A stretch of DNA of 64,000 nucleotides, taken from VRUE01 sp040508545. Its GTDB lineage: Bacteria > Actinomycetota > Thermoleophilia > Solirubrobacterales > 70-9. The notes below the pieces were generated by a model that worked only from the letters and a program-made list of their open reading frames with translations, was not told the origin of the DNA and did no database searches. Both the position numbers and the translations under genes were made by a program. Positions 14,432 through 23,075 of the stretch are shown in pieces. Within the stretch, counting starts at the first letter, position 1. Each line of letters opens with the position of its first letter. The stretch lies in NCBI GenBank assembly GCA_040508545.1, contig JBEVMR010000046.1:23092-87091 (forward strand). Reading direction: 5' to 3'.

Positions 14432-16306
14432 CTACCAGCTGAAGCGACGGCCGAGGAAGAGGACGCCACCGAGGGCGAGACCGCTGCTGGCGAGGCCGAT
14501 GCCGAGCGGCGCCCATGGCTTGGGGCCGGGGTTCTCGGTGGCTTCGAAGGGTGGCGCCGAGGCTTGGCTCGGAGCCGTTTCGGCTTCGTCGCCCTCGGGT
14601 GCGGTGCCGGGCGGGAGGGCGGGAACAACGCCCGTTCCCGGGACCGTGGCCGGCGGGACGCCACCGGTCGCCGGCGGGACGCCGCCCTGGCCGAACGATT
14701 CGGGCAGGACCGGAGAGGTGCCGGCTCCCGCGGCCGGCGGAATGGCCGGCACCGCCGCGCCGGAACCGATGCTGGGCGCAGTGCTCGAGTCCGATGGGGT
14801 CGGCTCCGGGGCGCGCGCGACCGGGGGTATCGGGAAGGGGTCGCCGGCAACGGCTGCCAACGCCTGACTGGTCACCCAAACGGGGGTTTGATCGCTCGAA
14901 GGCGAATAGCGGTAGGCGCCGTCGGCGTTCTGGCGGGCGGCGAGATAGTCGAGGGCGTTGTTGCCGCCGTCCCGCACCGAGGCGGGGTCCTCGCCGACGG
15001 CGAGCATCCCCTGCACCGCCCATGCCGTCGACTGCGAGTTGACCGAGCCGTTTCCGCCGAGGGGGAAGCCGCCGTTGGGCCGCTGGGCCTTGCGCAGATA
15101 GTCGAGCCCGTCTTGGGCGGCGGTCGTCTCGGGCATCGCCTGCATCACCGCGGCGGTGCTGTCGGCGTTGCTCGGCAGTCCCGGCTCGTCCCCCCAGCCT
15201 CCGTCGCCGTTCTGGACCCTGGCGAGCCAGGTCGTCGACTGCGCGACGCCACCGCCGCCGACGCGGAGTGCCATCACGGCAAAGGCGGTCGAGTTGGGCC
15301 AACCTTCGAAGGAGCCATTGTTGCGACGGTGCGTTGCCAGCTCGGCGACGAGGTCGTGGCCGGCGAAATCGCGTGGGTCGACCCCGGCCCCGTGCAGAGC
15401 GAGAATGGTGCGGGCGAGGTCGCCGGGGCTGTCCAGCTCGTCGACCTGAGCGCGCAGATAGCCGACCGGGTTGTGGCCGGCGCTCGAGACGTCGAGCGGG
15501 TTGTGACGGGCCGCCTCCAGGCCCAGCATCGCCCAGGCCGTCATGTCGGGGGCCGATTCGTCGTCTGGCGAGGACCCCCAGCCACCGTCTGCGTTTTGCG
15601 CCGAGATGAGCCAGCTGGCGGCCCGGCTCGCTTCCGAGGCCTGGGCGCTGGCCGGAAGCACGCTGACGAGGAGAAGGGCGAAGAGCAGCGCCGAGGCGAC
15701 GGCCGGAGTGCGCCACTCGAAGCGCTGGCGGAAGCGGGTCAGCATCCTCACCATCGCCGGCCCGGCGACGAAGGCGAGGGTGGCGTTGCCGATGGCGTGG
15801 GCGGCGTCGAAGGGAATCGCGCGGGACTCCAGCGCGAGGAAGCGCTGCAGCGAGAGGTCCCCTCCGTAAGTCGCCATCAAAGAGAAGTTCAGCAGAGCGC
15901 CGTAAGCGATGCCAGCCAGGCCGCAGACCGCGGCCAGGGTGAAGCGGCCGGCACGGGGGCGGACCACCGCCAGCCCGGCGCCGAGGATCCCGCAGAGGCC
16001 CCAACCGGCCATCTGCCAGGGCGTCCAGGGGCCTTGGCCGAACCAGAAGTTGGAAACGAGTGCCGTCAGGGCGCCGACCGCGAACCCCGGCGCCGGGCCG
16101 AGCGCGTAGCCGGCGAGGATCACGATGTCGGTGGTTGGCTTGACGTTGGGGAAGGCGGCAAAGGCGATCCGGCCGGCGATCGCCAACGCCGCCAGCGCAG
16201 CGACTAGGGCGACCACCTGCGAGGTCGGGCGCGAGCGCTCGTACCAGGCGAAGCCCCCGAGCAGGACGGTGCCGAGGATGAGGAAGCTGGCGAGCTCCCA
16301 GCTCAC
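14432..16306 (-). CDS. ECF substrate-binding (S) component fused to an alpha-alpha toroid domain
   Basis: 624 residues. Residues 1-195 form about six membrane helices of ECF-S type (PTTDIVILAGYALGPAPGF, then TALVSNFWFGQGPWTPWQM). Residues 203-222 are another hydrophobic segment ending ASAQA, which puts the rest outside the cell. Residues 228-485 carry repeated QNADGGWG-like motifs (237-244 and four more) of the terpene-cyclase/prenyltransferase alpha6-alpha6 toroid, the fold of the B12-binding half of intrinsic factor and transcobalamin. A Pro/Gly/Ser linker (490-590) and a C-terminal membrane anchor (about 597-618) follow. The ATG overlaps the ecfA stop. Context with a B12 riboswitch and DUF4430 genes suggests binding of cobalamin or a precursor. 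Ligand not proven. Confidence 0.85.
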   Translation of the reverse strand: MSWELASFLILGTVLLGGFAWYERSRPTSQVVALVAALAALAIAGRIAFAAFPNVKPTTDIVILAGYALGPAPGFAVGALTALVSNFWFGQGPWTPWQMAGWGLCGILGAGLAVVRPRAGRFTLAAVCGLAGIAYGALLNFSLMATYGGDLSLQRFLALESRAIPFDAAHAIGNATLAFVAGPAMVRMLTRFRQRFEWRTPAVASALLFALLLVSVLPASAQASEASRAASWLISAQNADGGWGSSPDDESAPDMTAWAMLGLEAARHNPLDVSSAGHNPVGYLRAQVDELDSPGDLARTILALHGAGVDPRDFAGHDLVAELATHRRNNGSFEGWPNSTAFAVMALRVGGGGVAQSTTWLARVQNGDGGWGDEPGLPSNADSTAAVMQAMPETTAAQDGLDYLRKAQRPNGGFPLGGNGSVNSQSTAWAVQGMLAVGEDPASVRDGGNNALDYLAARQNADGAYRYSPSSDQTPVWVTSQALAAVAGDPFPIPPVARAPEPTPSDSSTAPSIGSGAAVPAIPPAAGAGTSPVLPESFGQGGVPPATGGVPPATVPGTGVVPALPPGTAPEGDEAETAPSQASAPPFEATENPGPKPWAPLGIGLASSGLALGGVLFLGRRFSW

Positions 16307-18063
16307 GGCCGTTCCTCCGGGCCGAGCGCAGCGACCCCCTGCTCGGGGGTGATCACGCCGGGGAGATCGAGGATGCGGGCGACCTCGGTGGCGAAATACC
16401 AGCCGCCGGAGAGGATCTCGGTCGCCTCGCCGTCGGCGATGACGACGCCGTCGCCGAGCAGCACCACGCGCTGGGCGAAGGATGCGGCGAACTCGACGTC
16501 GTGGGTGGCGACGACGACTCCGGCGCCGCGCCTTGCAAGTCCTTCGATCAGCTCTTGAAGATCGTGCTTGCGTGCTCGGTCCATGCCGCGGGTCGGCTCG
16601 TCCAGCGCCACCAGCCCCGGGAGCTCGTCGCCCTCCATCCGACCCGCGAGCGCTATCGCCAGCGCGAGGCGTTGCCGCTCGCCCCCGGAGAGGTCGCGTG
16701 GGTCCGCATCTACAGCGTGCTCCAGCCCGACGGTCCGAAGCGCTGCCAGGCCCCCATCGCCAGGCAGCTCCTCTCCGACACGCTCGCGGACGAGGTAGTC
16801 GCTGGGGTTCTGGGTCAACAGGGCCATTCCGTCAGGTGCTTTCGCCTTGCCCTTCGCCAGCTCGGCGAGTCCCGCCAGCGTCCGCAACAACGTGCTCTTC
16901 CCAGCCCCGTTGCGCCCCATCAGCGCAATCCGCTCTCCCCGCTGGACCTTCACGTCAATGCCCTTCAGCACATCATGGCCCTCATCCCCTCGACTCAGCT
17001 CAACCCACAGATCCCGTACTTCGGCGGCGATGACCTGGGGAGAGGGTCGGGGGTCCCGGGCGGGCGCGGCGTCCTGTTCTTCGCACTGACCGCTCGGCGA
17101 GAGACGACCGCTTAAAGGCGAAGAACCCAGCGAGCGCCCGGGACCCCCGACCCTCTCCCTCCCACTGCTCTCCCGATCACGAAGGATTGCTCGCGCGTCG
17201 CGGACGCCGACGGGGAGGGGTTCAATCTTCGCCAGCGAGAACAGGCGCGCGGCCGGGGTCTCGAGGGCGGCGTCGGCCTGCTGTGCCCAGGAGAGGAAAT
17301 CTCTTGGAGAGCCGTCGAAGGAGACCGCGCCGGACTCCATGGCAATCACTCGATCGGCGGCTGCGAGGCAGCGCTCCAAGCGGTGCTCGGCGAGGAGGAT
17401 CGTCACTCCCCACTCCTCGTTCAGTCGGCGCAAGAGCCAGATCAGCTCATCGCCCGCGACGGGATCGAGCTGGGAGGTTGGCTCATCCAGCAACACCAGC
17501 TGAGGGCGGGTGGCCAGGGCGGCCGCGAGGGCGACGCGCTGTAACTCACCCCCCGAGAGCGTGTCGACGGTGCGACCGAGGAGGTGCGGGATCGCGAGCG
17601 CCAGGGCCACCTCCTCGATCGCGCGGGCGCGAGACGCTGCCGGGTCGCCTCGCATCTCGAGCGGCAGCTCGATCTCGGCGGCGACGGTGGTCGAGACGAT
17701 CTGGGTCTCGGGGTCCTGGGCTACGTAGCCGACCGCGGATGCCAGCTGCCCCGGGCCGGTGGCGATCGCGTCCATGCCGGCGACCCGGATGCTGCCCTCG
17801 ATCTCGCCACCGTGGAAGTGCGGCACCAGCCCGCAGGCGGCGCGCAGCAGCGTCGTCTTACCGCAAGCGGAGCGCCCCGCAAGCAGGGTGAACTCCCCCG
17901 GCGCCAACGCCAGTGACACGTCGCGCAGGGCGAGCGCTGCATTTGCCCCCATATGCGTGGTCGATGCAGCGCTCGTGGTGTGATCCATGCCCGGATAGGC
18001 GTAGGTGAGGCCCTCTACCTCCAAAGCCGGTGTGGCGCGGGGCGGGGAGGCGAGCTCAGGCAT
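16303..18063 (-). CDS. Fused double ECF ATPase (EcfA-EcfA')
   Basis: 586 residues from the ATG at 18063. Two ABC ATPase domains in one chain. The first has Walker A GRSACGKTTLL (Ala where Gly is usual), signature LSGGELQR and Walker B LVLLDEPTSQLD. The second has GRNGAGKSTLL, LSGGERQR and LVALDEPTRGMD. They energise the EcfT/S complex. The linker between the domains (about residues 310-355) is coded partly by a large nested palindrome at 17038-17159. The start overlaps the ecfT stop by 8 bases and the stop overlaps the next ATG by 4. Confidence 0.93.
   Translation of the reverse strand: MPELASPPRATPALEVEGLTYAYPGMDHTTSAASTTHMGANAALALRDVSLALAPGEFTLLAGRSACGKTTLLRAACGLVPHFHGGEIEGSIRVAGMDAIATGPGQLASAVGYVAQDPETQIVSTTVAAEIELPLEMRGDPAASRARAIEEVALALAIPHLLGRTVDTLSGGELQRVALAAALATRPQLVLLDEPTSQLDPVAGDELIWLLRRLNEEWGVTILLAEHRLERCLAAADRVIAMESGAVSFDGSPRDFLSWAQQADAALETPAARLFSLAKIEPLPVGVRDARAILRDRESSGRERVGGPGRSLGSSPLSGRLSPSGQCEEQDAAPARDPRPSPQVIAAEVRDLWVELSRGDEGHDVLKGIDVKVQRGERIALMGRNGAGKSTLLRTLAGLAELAKGKAKAPDGMALLTQNPSDYLVRERVGEELPGDGGLAALRTVGLEHAVDADPRDLSGGERQRLALAIALAGRMEGDELPGLVALDEPTRGMDRARKHDLQELIEGLARRGAGVVVATHDVEFAASFAQRVVLLGDGVVIADGEATEILSGGWYFATEVARILDLPGVITPEQGVAALGPEERP
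17038..17159. repeat. Nested palindrome inside the ecfA linker
   Basis: Bases 17038-17062 and 17135-17159 are perfect 25-bp inverted arms. A second inverted pair lies inside (17076-17084 with 17118-17126, 9 bp). The whole 122-bp unit keeps the reading frame of the fused ATPase and encodes only linker residues. This looks like a palindromic insertion element. Confidence 0.65.
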
Positions 18064-18931
18064 CGCGTCTCCTTGGAGCGAGGCCGGAGAGGACGATGAG
18101 CGCTGCGAGCAGGAGCGTCGCCGGGTCGGTCCCAACCTCGATCGTGGGATAGGCGCTGAAGCCGTCAGCGCCGAGCGGCTTCCCTGCGACCGCCGCCACC
18201 AGCACGAGGCCGCCGACGAGGTAGAAGCGGCGATCGAACCGGGAACGCCCTCTGGCGCGTGCCCGCGCAGTGTTTGGCGCCGCCAGGGAGTAGCCGCGGA
18301 GCTCGAGGGTCGCCGCTACATCTACTGCCCGGTCCAAGGACCCGGCCATCAGCCGCCGGATTAGCGCGGCACGGCCCAGCGGGGCCGCCGCTGGACCACG
18401 CAGGCGGCTGGCGTCGCGCAGGCGCGAGGCGTCGGCTGCAGCGACCGGGACCAGGCGCGAGATCAGCGCCGCGGTCAGCGCCGAGCGAGCGGCGAGCGGT
18501 CGCAGGGCCCGCAGCACCCGATCGGGGTCGATGCAAGCCGAGTAGACGGCGAAGGCGATCATCACGACGACCGCCCGCAAGCCGAAGATGGCGCCGTCGG
18601 CGATCGCCTCCGCGGTGACGTTGACCTGGCCGAACAGCGGCCACTCGCCGAGCCGCAGCAGGACCGTGGCCCCGCGGTCGACGACCAGCGCGTTGACGAC
18701 GACGATCGGCAAGGCGATCACCAGACCCAACTTGATCGCGGCGCGAACCGCGCTTCCGGCGCCAGCAAGAACGCCCCCGAGGCCGGCCGCGAATCCCACC
18801 GCAGCAAGCACCAGCGGACTCGAGTAGAGGAAGGCGACGACGACCAGCGCCCCGAGGTAGGCGACAGCCGCGCCCGGCGAAGCCGACTGCAGCGGGCCCG
18901 ATCGCGGCGTGTAGGCAAAGGGGGATCTCAT
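18056..18931 (-). CDS. ecfT: ECF transporter transmembrane component EcfT
   Basis: 291 residues from the ATG at 18931, which overlaps the DUF4430 lipoprotein stop by 4 bases; the frame is open further upstream but that part lies inside the lipoprotein gene. Membrane helices lie at about 25-60, 65-90, 110-135 and 235-285. The cytoplasmic coupling region contains LISRLVPVAAADASRLRDA and SRLRG, the EcfT Ala-Arg-rich coupling helices. It links the S component to the ATPases. Confidence 0.9.
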   Translation of the reverse strand: MRSPFAYTPRSGPLQSASPGAAVAYLGALVVVAFLYSSPLVLAAVGFAAGLGGVLAGAGSAVRAAIKLGLVIALPIVVVNALVVDRGATVLLRLGEWPLFGQVNVTAEAIADGAIFGLRAVVVMIAFAVYSACIDPDRVLRALRPLAARSALTAALISRLVPVAAADASRLRDASRLRGPAAAPLGRAALIRRLMAGSLDRAVDVAATLELRGYSLAAPNTARARARGRSRFDRRFYLVGGLVLVAAVAGKPLGADGFSAYPTIEVGTDPATLLLAALIVLSGLAPRRRDA

Positions 18932-19848
18932 CGCACCGGCAGCGGCGTCTCCTCGCCGTCCTCGGTTGCCACCGCGTAATGGTCGCGCAGCTGCGCGGCG
19001 CCAAGCAACTGCGCCGCCGCGAGCGCGCCGGCCGGCGTCGCGCCGCTGACGATCCAGACCGGCGGCGCTTCGTAGCGGCGGGTGGCGGCGACGAGCCCGG
19101 CGTCCGGCCCGAAGCCCCGGGCCGGTTCGCCGCTTTCGTCGAGGCCGCGCAGGCGGTAGCCCGCCGCGGTCGCGGCGACGTCGGCGAAGACCCCACTCGT
19201 CTGCGGACCCTGCTCCAGCTGTCTCGCGGCGGGATCGTCGCGAAGCTGCGCCCAGGGCCCGACTAGAACTCGGATCGCATCGTCGGGGGAACCCTGAACC
19301 GGCGCGATCCCGGCGTCGCCCAAGCGACGGCGCACGGTCGCGCACGCCACCGGCGCGCCGCGGCACTCGAGCGTGACGGAATGGGGCTTGCCTTCATAGC
19401 CCCCGGTCAGCGGCTGCGGCCAGGCACCGACGACTGCCGGCACGCGCGATGCGGCGGACCAGGCCCGATAGTCCCACCAGATCGCCTCGCCGCCATCCAG
19501 GGCGAAGTCCGCGGCACCGACCGGCGACTCGACCCCGTTGACATAGAAGAACCAGTCGTAGCGGCGCCCTTCCTCCTCCGCTTCGGCAAGCCCCTCGATC
19601 GAGCTGACGAAGCCGCCGCCGTACCGGGTCTCGATCTCGGCCCCGCGGTCGAGCACCCGCATCACCGTGTCCGATTCGGACGCGTCGTCGGTCACCGCCG
19701 GCAGAACCGGCTCGGCGCCGTAGTCGCGGGTCACGGTGAGGGAGACCTCGCCGACCTCGCCGCCGGGACCGACACCGCAGCCGGCGGTCGCGACGGCCGC
19801 TCCGAGGAGCAGCGCGATCGCGATCGCCACACTGCGGCGTTGCGTCAC
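18928..19848 (-). CDS. DUF4430-domain lipoprotein (transcobalamin-like beta domain)
   Basis: 306 residues from GTG 19848, 4 bases after the previous stop. Signal peptide RRSVAIAIALLLGAAVATAGC with a lipobox-like Cys near residue 24. A DUF4430 domain follows (about 60-150) with DWFFYVNGVESPVGAADF and GGEAIWWDYRAW, the W-x-x-x-V-N-G and W-D-Y-R signature. DUF4430 is the beta domain that closes over B12 in intrinsic factor and transcobalamin. The C-terminal 150 residues are not recognised. Second gene under the riboswitch. Confidence 0.82.
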   Translation of the reverse strand: MTQRRSVAIAIALLLGAAVATAGCGVGPGGEVGEVSLTVTRDYGAEPVLPAVTDDASESDTVMRVLDRGAEIETRYGGGFVSSIEGLAEAEEEGRRYDWFFYVNGVESPVGAADFALDGGEAIWWDYRAWSAASRVPAVVGAWPQPLTGGYEGKPHSVTLECRGAPVACATVRRRLGDAGIAPVQGSPDDAIRVLVGPWAQLRDDPAARQLEQGPQTSGVFADVAATAAGYRLRGLDESGEPARGFGPDAGLVAATRRYEAPPVWIVSGATPAGALAAAQLLGAAQLRDHYAVATEDGEETPLPVR

Positions 19849-19852
19849 CCGA

Positions 19853-20596
19853 TCAGCCCTTCGGGCATTTCCCGCCGACGCAAACAGCCACCTGGTTCGA
19901 GGGGATGTCCTTGCCGTGACGCGCAATCAGCGCCCGCGGCTTGGTCAGCGTCACCGTGGTCCGCCCGTCGGCGCCGGTCGGGGCGCTGGCGCCGGTCACC
20001 GTCACTCCCGCGGCTGGCTTCTTCTTGCCTTTGTCGTCGTAGGAGTAGACGCGCACGCCGAACGACTCCCCCGCCATCGCCTTGGCCGGCGCGCTCAGCG
20101 CCAGCTCGGCCGGGTAGGGGAACGCCGCCAGCGCCCAGAGCACTTCGTCGCCGGCTTTCACCTTGACCACCTCGCCGCCGAGTTCTGGGTTCTCGTGGTT
20201 GACCTTGAGGTACCAGGACAGCGTTTTGGTCGCCTTGCTACCGCCGATGTTGCAGAGCCCGAGGCCGAAGGAGAAGGCGTCGGTGATCTGCAGCGGCTTC
20301 AGCGTCGCGGTGAACTTCGACGCCTGGATCAGCATCCCGAGCGCCGTCGGGCCGTCGACGGTGACCGTTTTGCCGCTGCCACCGGTGCCGGCACCGAAGC
20401 AGGTCGCCTGCGGGCTGGTCTTGATCGAAGCCGTGGCGGCACCGAACGAGTCGTCGGCAAGCACCTTGCCGCCGCTGCCGATCACCCGCAGGTCGGCGAC
20501 GGGGCCCTTCGCCACCGCGACAGCAGCGGTCGAGAGCACCAGAACGAAAGCCAGCGCGCACGCAGCGACCAGCCGGAACGAAAAGAGTCTTGGCAT
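19853..20596 (-). CDS. Secreted DUF4430-like protein, first gene after the cobalamin riboswitch
   Basis: 247 residues. N-terminal signal peptide (FRLVAACALAFVLVLSTAAV, cleavage near ATAVAVAKG). Residues 35-165 look like DUF4430: TALGMLIQASKF, then LSWYLKVNHENPELGG and VKAGDEVLWALAAFPYP. Residues 170-245 resemble an Ig/CNA-B-like repeat (AAGVTVTGASAPTGADGRTT). Probably exported and wall- or membrane-associated. The SD GAGGAAAGGG lies in a small hairpin just before the ATG, so the riboswitch may act on translation. Confidence 0.8.
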   Translation of the reverse strand: MPRLFSFRLVAACALAFVLVLSTAAVAVAKGPVADLRVIGSGGKVLADDSFGAATASIKTSPQATCFGAGTGGSGKTVTVDGPTALGMLIQASKFTATLKPLQITDAFSFGLGLCNIGGSKATKTLSWYLKVNHENPELGGEVVKVKAGDEVLWALAAFPYPAELALSAPAKAMAGESFGVRVYSYDDKGKKKPAAGVTVTGASAPTGADGRTTVTLTKPRALIARHGKDIPSNQVAVCVGGKCPKG

Positions 20597-20635
20597 TTAA
20601 GCCACCCTTTCCTCGAGGGTTGTCATGGCTGGCCG

Positions 20636-20803
20636 GGGACAGGTCTCCTGGCTTCCGGGAATCGGTCGGCCGCACCTTCCCGGGGGCTCTGTGTCGCCCC
20701 CAGTGGCTGACGCAAACGCGCCTGCAGCTTCCTTCGCCCCGGTCACAGTGGCGGGACCGCGCCGGCTTCACACCGGACTTCCCTTGACCACCGACCGTAT
20801 TTA
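20636..20803 (-). ncRNA. Cobalamin (adenosylcobalamin-class) riboswitch
   Basis: On the minus strand the conserved elements come in the right order: GGAAGTCCGGTGTGAAGCCG at the start, CCGCCACTGTGAC, GTCAGCCACTG, GGGAAGG, and the B12 box AGCCAGGAGACC (20640-20653). Between it and the ATG at 20596 lies ACCCT-n7-AGGGT overlapping the SD, a plausible expression platform that hides the ribosome binding site. It controls the DUF4430/ECF operon, repressing it when cobalamin is plentiful. Confidence 0.93.
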
Positions 20804-20811
20804 CGCGAGCG

Positions 20812-20817
20812 AGTCTA
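20812..20817 (-). promoter_or_regulatory. -10 box TAGACT for the riboswitch transcript
   Basis: TAGACT on the minus strand would start transcription around 20805, just before the first conserved riboswitch element. The 394-base gap 20597-20990 holds this promoter, the riboswitch and the upstream region of the divergent HTH gene; nothing else was seen in it. Confidence 0.5.
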
Positions 20818-20990
20818 TCCGGCGACTCCGATCCGGCCGGGTGGCCCGAAACTGGCCGGCGAAAGATCGCGCTCGTCTTTGGTCGCGAGATTCGATGTGA
20901 AGTAGGCGATCGGCATTCCTAAACTACCGCGCCAATTCCTTAACGCCCTACCTGTTTGGGCCTATTTATCGAGGGGAGCACGTTCGTCAG

Positions 20991-21323
20991 ATGGCAGGCC
21001 AGGGAGGGGAGCCGGAGGGAAACAAGCCGCGTGGCGACATGCTCCTCGCGATCGCCCATCCGCTGCGACGCCAGATCCTGCGCAAGCTGGGCGAACGGGA
21101 GGAGCCCGCGAGCCCGATTCAGCTCGCCGACGAGCTCGAGGGGCCGCTCGGCAAGATCGCCTACCACGTGCGAATCCTCTGCCGGCTGGGCGCCGTCTCG
21201 CCGGCCGGCGAGCAGCAGGTCCGCGGCGCCATCGAGCACTTCTACGCGAGCACGGTCAAGGACGACCCACCGATCGAAACCCTGCTCGAGGAAACGAAGA
21301 AAGAGGACGAGGAAGAGGAGTAG
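20991..21323 (+). CDS. ArsR-like winged-helix regulator
   Basis: 110 residues. LLAIAHPLRRQILRKLGE (about 17-35) and LADELEGPLGKIAYHVRIL (47-65) form a winged helix-turn-helix of the ArsR type; the tail is a run of Glu and Lys. No metal-binding Cys cluster is seen (one Cys, in the DNA-binding part). SD GAGGGGAG lies about 10 bases before the ATG. It is divergent from the cobalamin locus; whether it controls it is unknown. A smaller relative is encoded at 24702. Confidence 0.85.
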   Translation: MAGQGGEPEGNKPRGDMLLAIAHPLRRQILRKLGEREEPASPIQLADELEGPLGKIAYHVRILCRLGAVSPAGEQQVRGAIEHFYASTVKDDPPIETLLEETKKEDEEEE

Positions 21324-21424
21324 TCACGCTCGCCTGAACGTTCGTCCAGCTTGCTTGGGCTACCGCGGGGGCCGGCGTAGGCTCGCCGCCGCATCTGGAA
21401 ACTGTCACGTTTATGGGGGAGCAC

Positions 21425-22129
21425 ATGAAGCAGGGGATTTGGCGGCACTCGCCGGCGTTGGCGATCTCGGTGATCGCGCTCTTCGTCGCGCTCGGCGGCA
21501 GCGTCTACGCGGCGAAGAAGGCGAGGATCGACGGCAAGGCGATCCGGGCGAAGTCGATTCCGGGCAACCGCGTGCAGCCGCGCTCGATCGCGGCCAATCG
21601 CCTCAAGCCGGGCGTGCTGCAGGGTGCGGCGAGCACGGCGCCGCTGACCGGCGCCGAGATCAACGAGCTGACCCTCGGCCAGGTGCCGAGCGCGGCGCAC
21701 GCGGACTCAGCCGACACGGCGCAGAGCGCCATCGACGCTCAAACCGCGCTCAACGCAGTCAACGCCGTCGACGCGCAGACCGTCAACGGGCACGGGGTCG
21801 GCTGCCTGCCGGGCACACAGCCCTTCGCCGGCGCCTGCTGGGAGAGCTCGTGGACCAGCCCCGTCAACGCCCCCACCGCGGCGCGCAAATGCGCCGCCCG
21901 CGGCGGGGAGCTGCCGGAGGCGCTGCACCTGGCCGCCTTCGCCGAAGAGCAGGGGGTGAACCTCGATTTGGGCGATGAGTGGTCGAGCGACATCGTGAGT
22001 TTTACGTCTAACGATGTCTATGCGGTGGGCACTGTGTCAGCGGACAGCGTTATTGGCACCGGCCTGTTCAACTCAGGCGGCACGATGGATGCCCACGCCT
22101 ACCGCTGCGTCTTCCCGCTGCTGCGATGA
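21425..22129 (+). CDS. Secreted protein of Solirubrobacterales type
   Basis: About 234 residues from the ATG at 21425, which has GGGGGAG just upstream; an ATG at 21413 is the alternative. It starts WRHSPALAISVIALFVALGGS, an N-terminal anchor typical of many exported proteins in this group, followed by repeated short Ala/Asp/Gln motifs (residues 60-120) and a Cys-containing C-terminal domain (C-x5-G-x-C pattern near 130). Function unknown; cell-surface location inferred. Confidence 0.75.
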   Translation: MKQGIWRHSPALAISVIALFVALGGSVYAAKKARIDGKAIRAKSIPGNRVQPRSIAANRLKPGVLQGAASTAPLTGAEINELTLGQVPSAAHADSADTAQSAIDAQTALNAVNAVDAQTVNGHGVGCLPGTQPFAGACWESSWTSPVNAPTAARKCAARGGELPEALHLAAFAEEQGVNLDLGDEWSSDIVSFTSNDVYAVGTVSADSVIGTGLFNSGGTMDAHAYRCVFPLLR

Positions 22130-22132
22130 CTC

Positions 22133-22138
22133 TATGCT
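22133..22138 (+). promoter_or_regulatory. -10 box TATGCT, leaderless start
   Basis: TATGCT ends 7 bases before the ATG at 22146 of the serine protease and supports that start over the ATG at 22134. Confidence 0.45.
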
Positions 22139-22145
22139 CGTATCG

Positions 22146-23075
22146 ATGCGAAGTGGCCCGCACAGCGCCAGGCCTCGCGCCGCGGGCGCGCTGCTCGTGC
22201 TCGCCTGCCTGCTGGCGCTGCTGCTTGCCGCGCCGGCCAGCGCAGCCGCCTCTGCCCGCCTCCACCCCAACGCCGCCGGCGAGGGCGAGGTCGCTCGGGT
22301 CGCCCGCTACTGGACGCCGGCGCGGATGCGCTCGGCGCTGCCGCTCGACCAGCCCCGCGGCGAGCTCCCCCTCGCCCTCCCAAGCTTCGCTCAGGTCGCC
22401 GAACCGACCGTTCCCCCCCACCCCGTCAACGGCCGGCTCTTCGTCCGTCAGGGCAACAAACGCGGCTACTGCTCGGCGACGGCGATCGACACGCCGAGCC
22501 GCAAGCTCGTCCTGACCGCCGCCCACTGCGTCAACTCCGGCCCGCAGTTCCCCAACGGCCGCAGCGTCTGGTCGAGCTTCCTCCAGTTCGTCCCCGCCTA
22601 CAGCGGCGCCACGGCGCCCTTCGGGGCCTTCATCGCCCACCGCAGGTCGGTCTTCGCGCTGCGCCAGTGGGTCGAGTTCGGCAATCCCAACTTCGACGTC
22701 GGCGCGGTCGTCATGGGCCCCAACGCGGAAGGCCTCGACGTCGCCGACGCGGTCGGCGGCGGCGCCGCGATCGCCACCGACCTCAGCCGCCGCCAGGACT
22801 TCCAGACCTTCGGCTACCCGGGCAGGATCCGCTGGATGCAGGGCTGCGACTCGCCCTACGTCGGCGACGACGCCACGACCTACCGCATCCCCGGCCCGCC
22901 GACGATCGCGATCCGCTGCCACTGGGCCCCCGGCGCCAGCGGCGGCGGCTGGCTGATCGAAGGTGGGACGGCGATCAACGGCCTGACCAGCTACGGCAAG
23001 CCAAAAGACCGTCTCCACACCTTCAGCCCCTACTTCAGCAAGCGCAACGTCGGCCGCCTCACCGCCGGCCTCTAA
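22146..23075 (+). CDS. Secreted trypsin-like serine protease
   Basis: 309 residues. Signal peptide (about 11-34, ALLVLACLLALLLAAPASA). Chymotrypsin-fold catalytic triad: His127 in LTAAHC, Asp184 in NFDVGAVV, Ser265 in GASGGGW. The Cys pair in GYCSATA and AAHC fits a disulfide. The propeptide region (35-95) is Pro-rich. Extracellular endopeptidase; substrate unknown. Convergent with the TPR gene, overlapping its end by 4 bases. Confidence 0.9.
   Translation: MRSGPHSARPRAAGALLVLACLLALLLAAPASAAASARLHPNAAGEGEVARVARYWTPARMRSALPLDQPRGELPLALPSFAQVAEPTVPPHPVNGRLFVRQGNKRGYCSATAIDTPSRKLVLTAAHCVNSGPQFPNGRSVWSSFLQFVPAYSGATAPFGAFIAHRRSVFALRQWVEFGNPNFDVGAVVMGPNAEGLDVADAVGGGAAIATDLSRRQDFQTFGYPGRIRWMQGCDSPYVGDDATTYRIPGPPTIAIRCHWAPGASGGGWLIEGGTAINGLTSYGKPKDRLHTFSPYFSKRNVGRLTAGL

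Noticed and set aside
13802..16207. Open frame of about 800 codons on the plus strand
   Set aside because: It is antisense to the nitroreductase and ECF/toroid genes, is Gly/Arg-rich and has no family motif; high GC creates such frames.
17030..17160. Rho-independent terminator inside ecfA
   Set aside because: The palindrome is in frame between two intact ATPase domains, has no U-tract, and the downstream operon genes overlap tightly.
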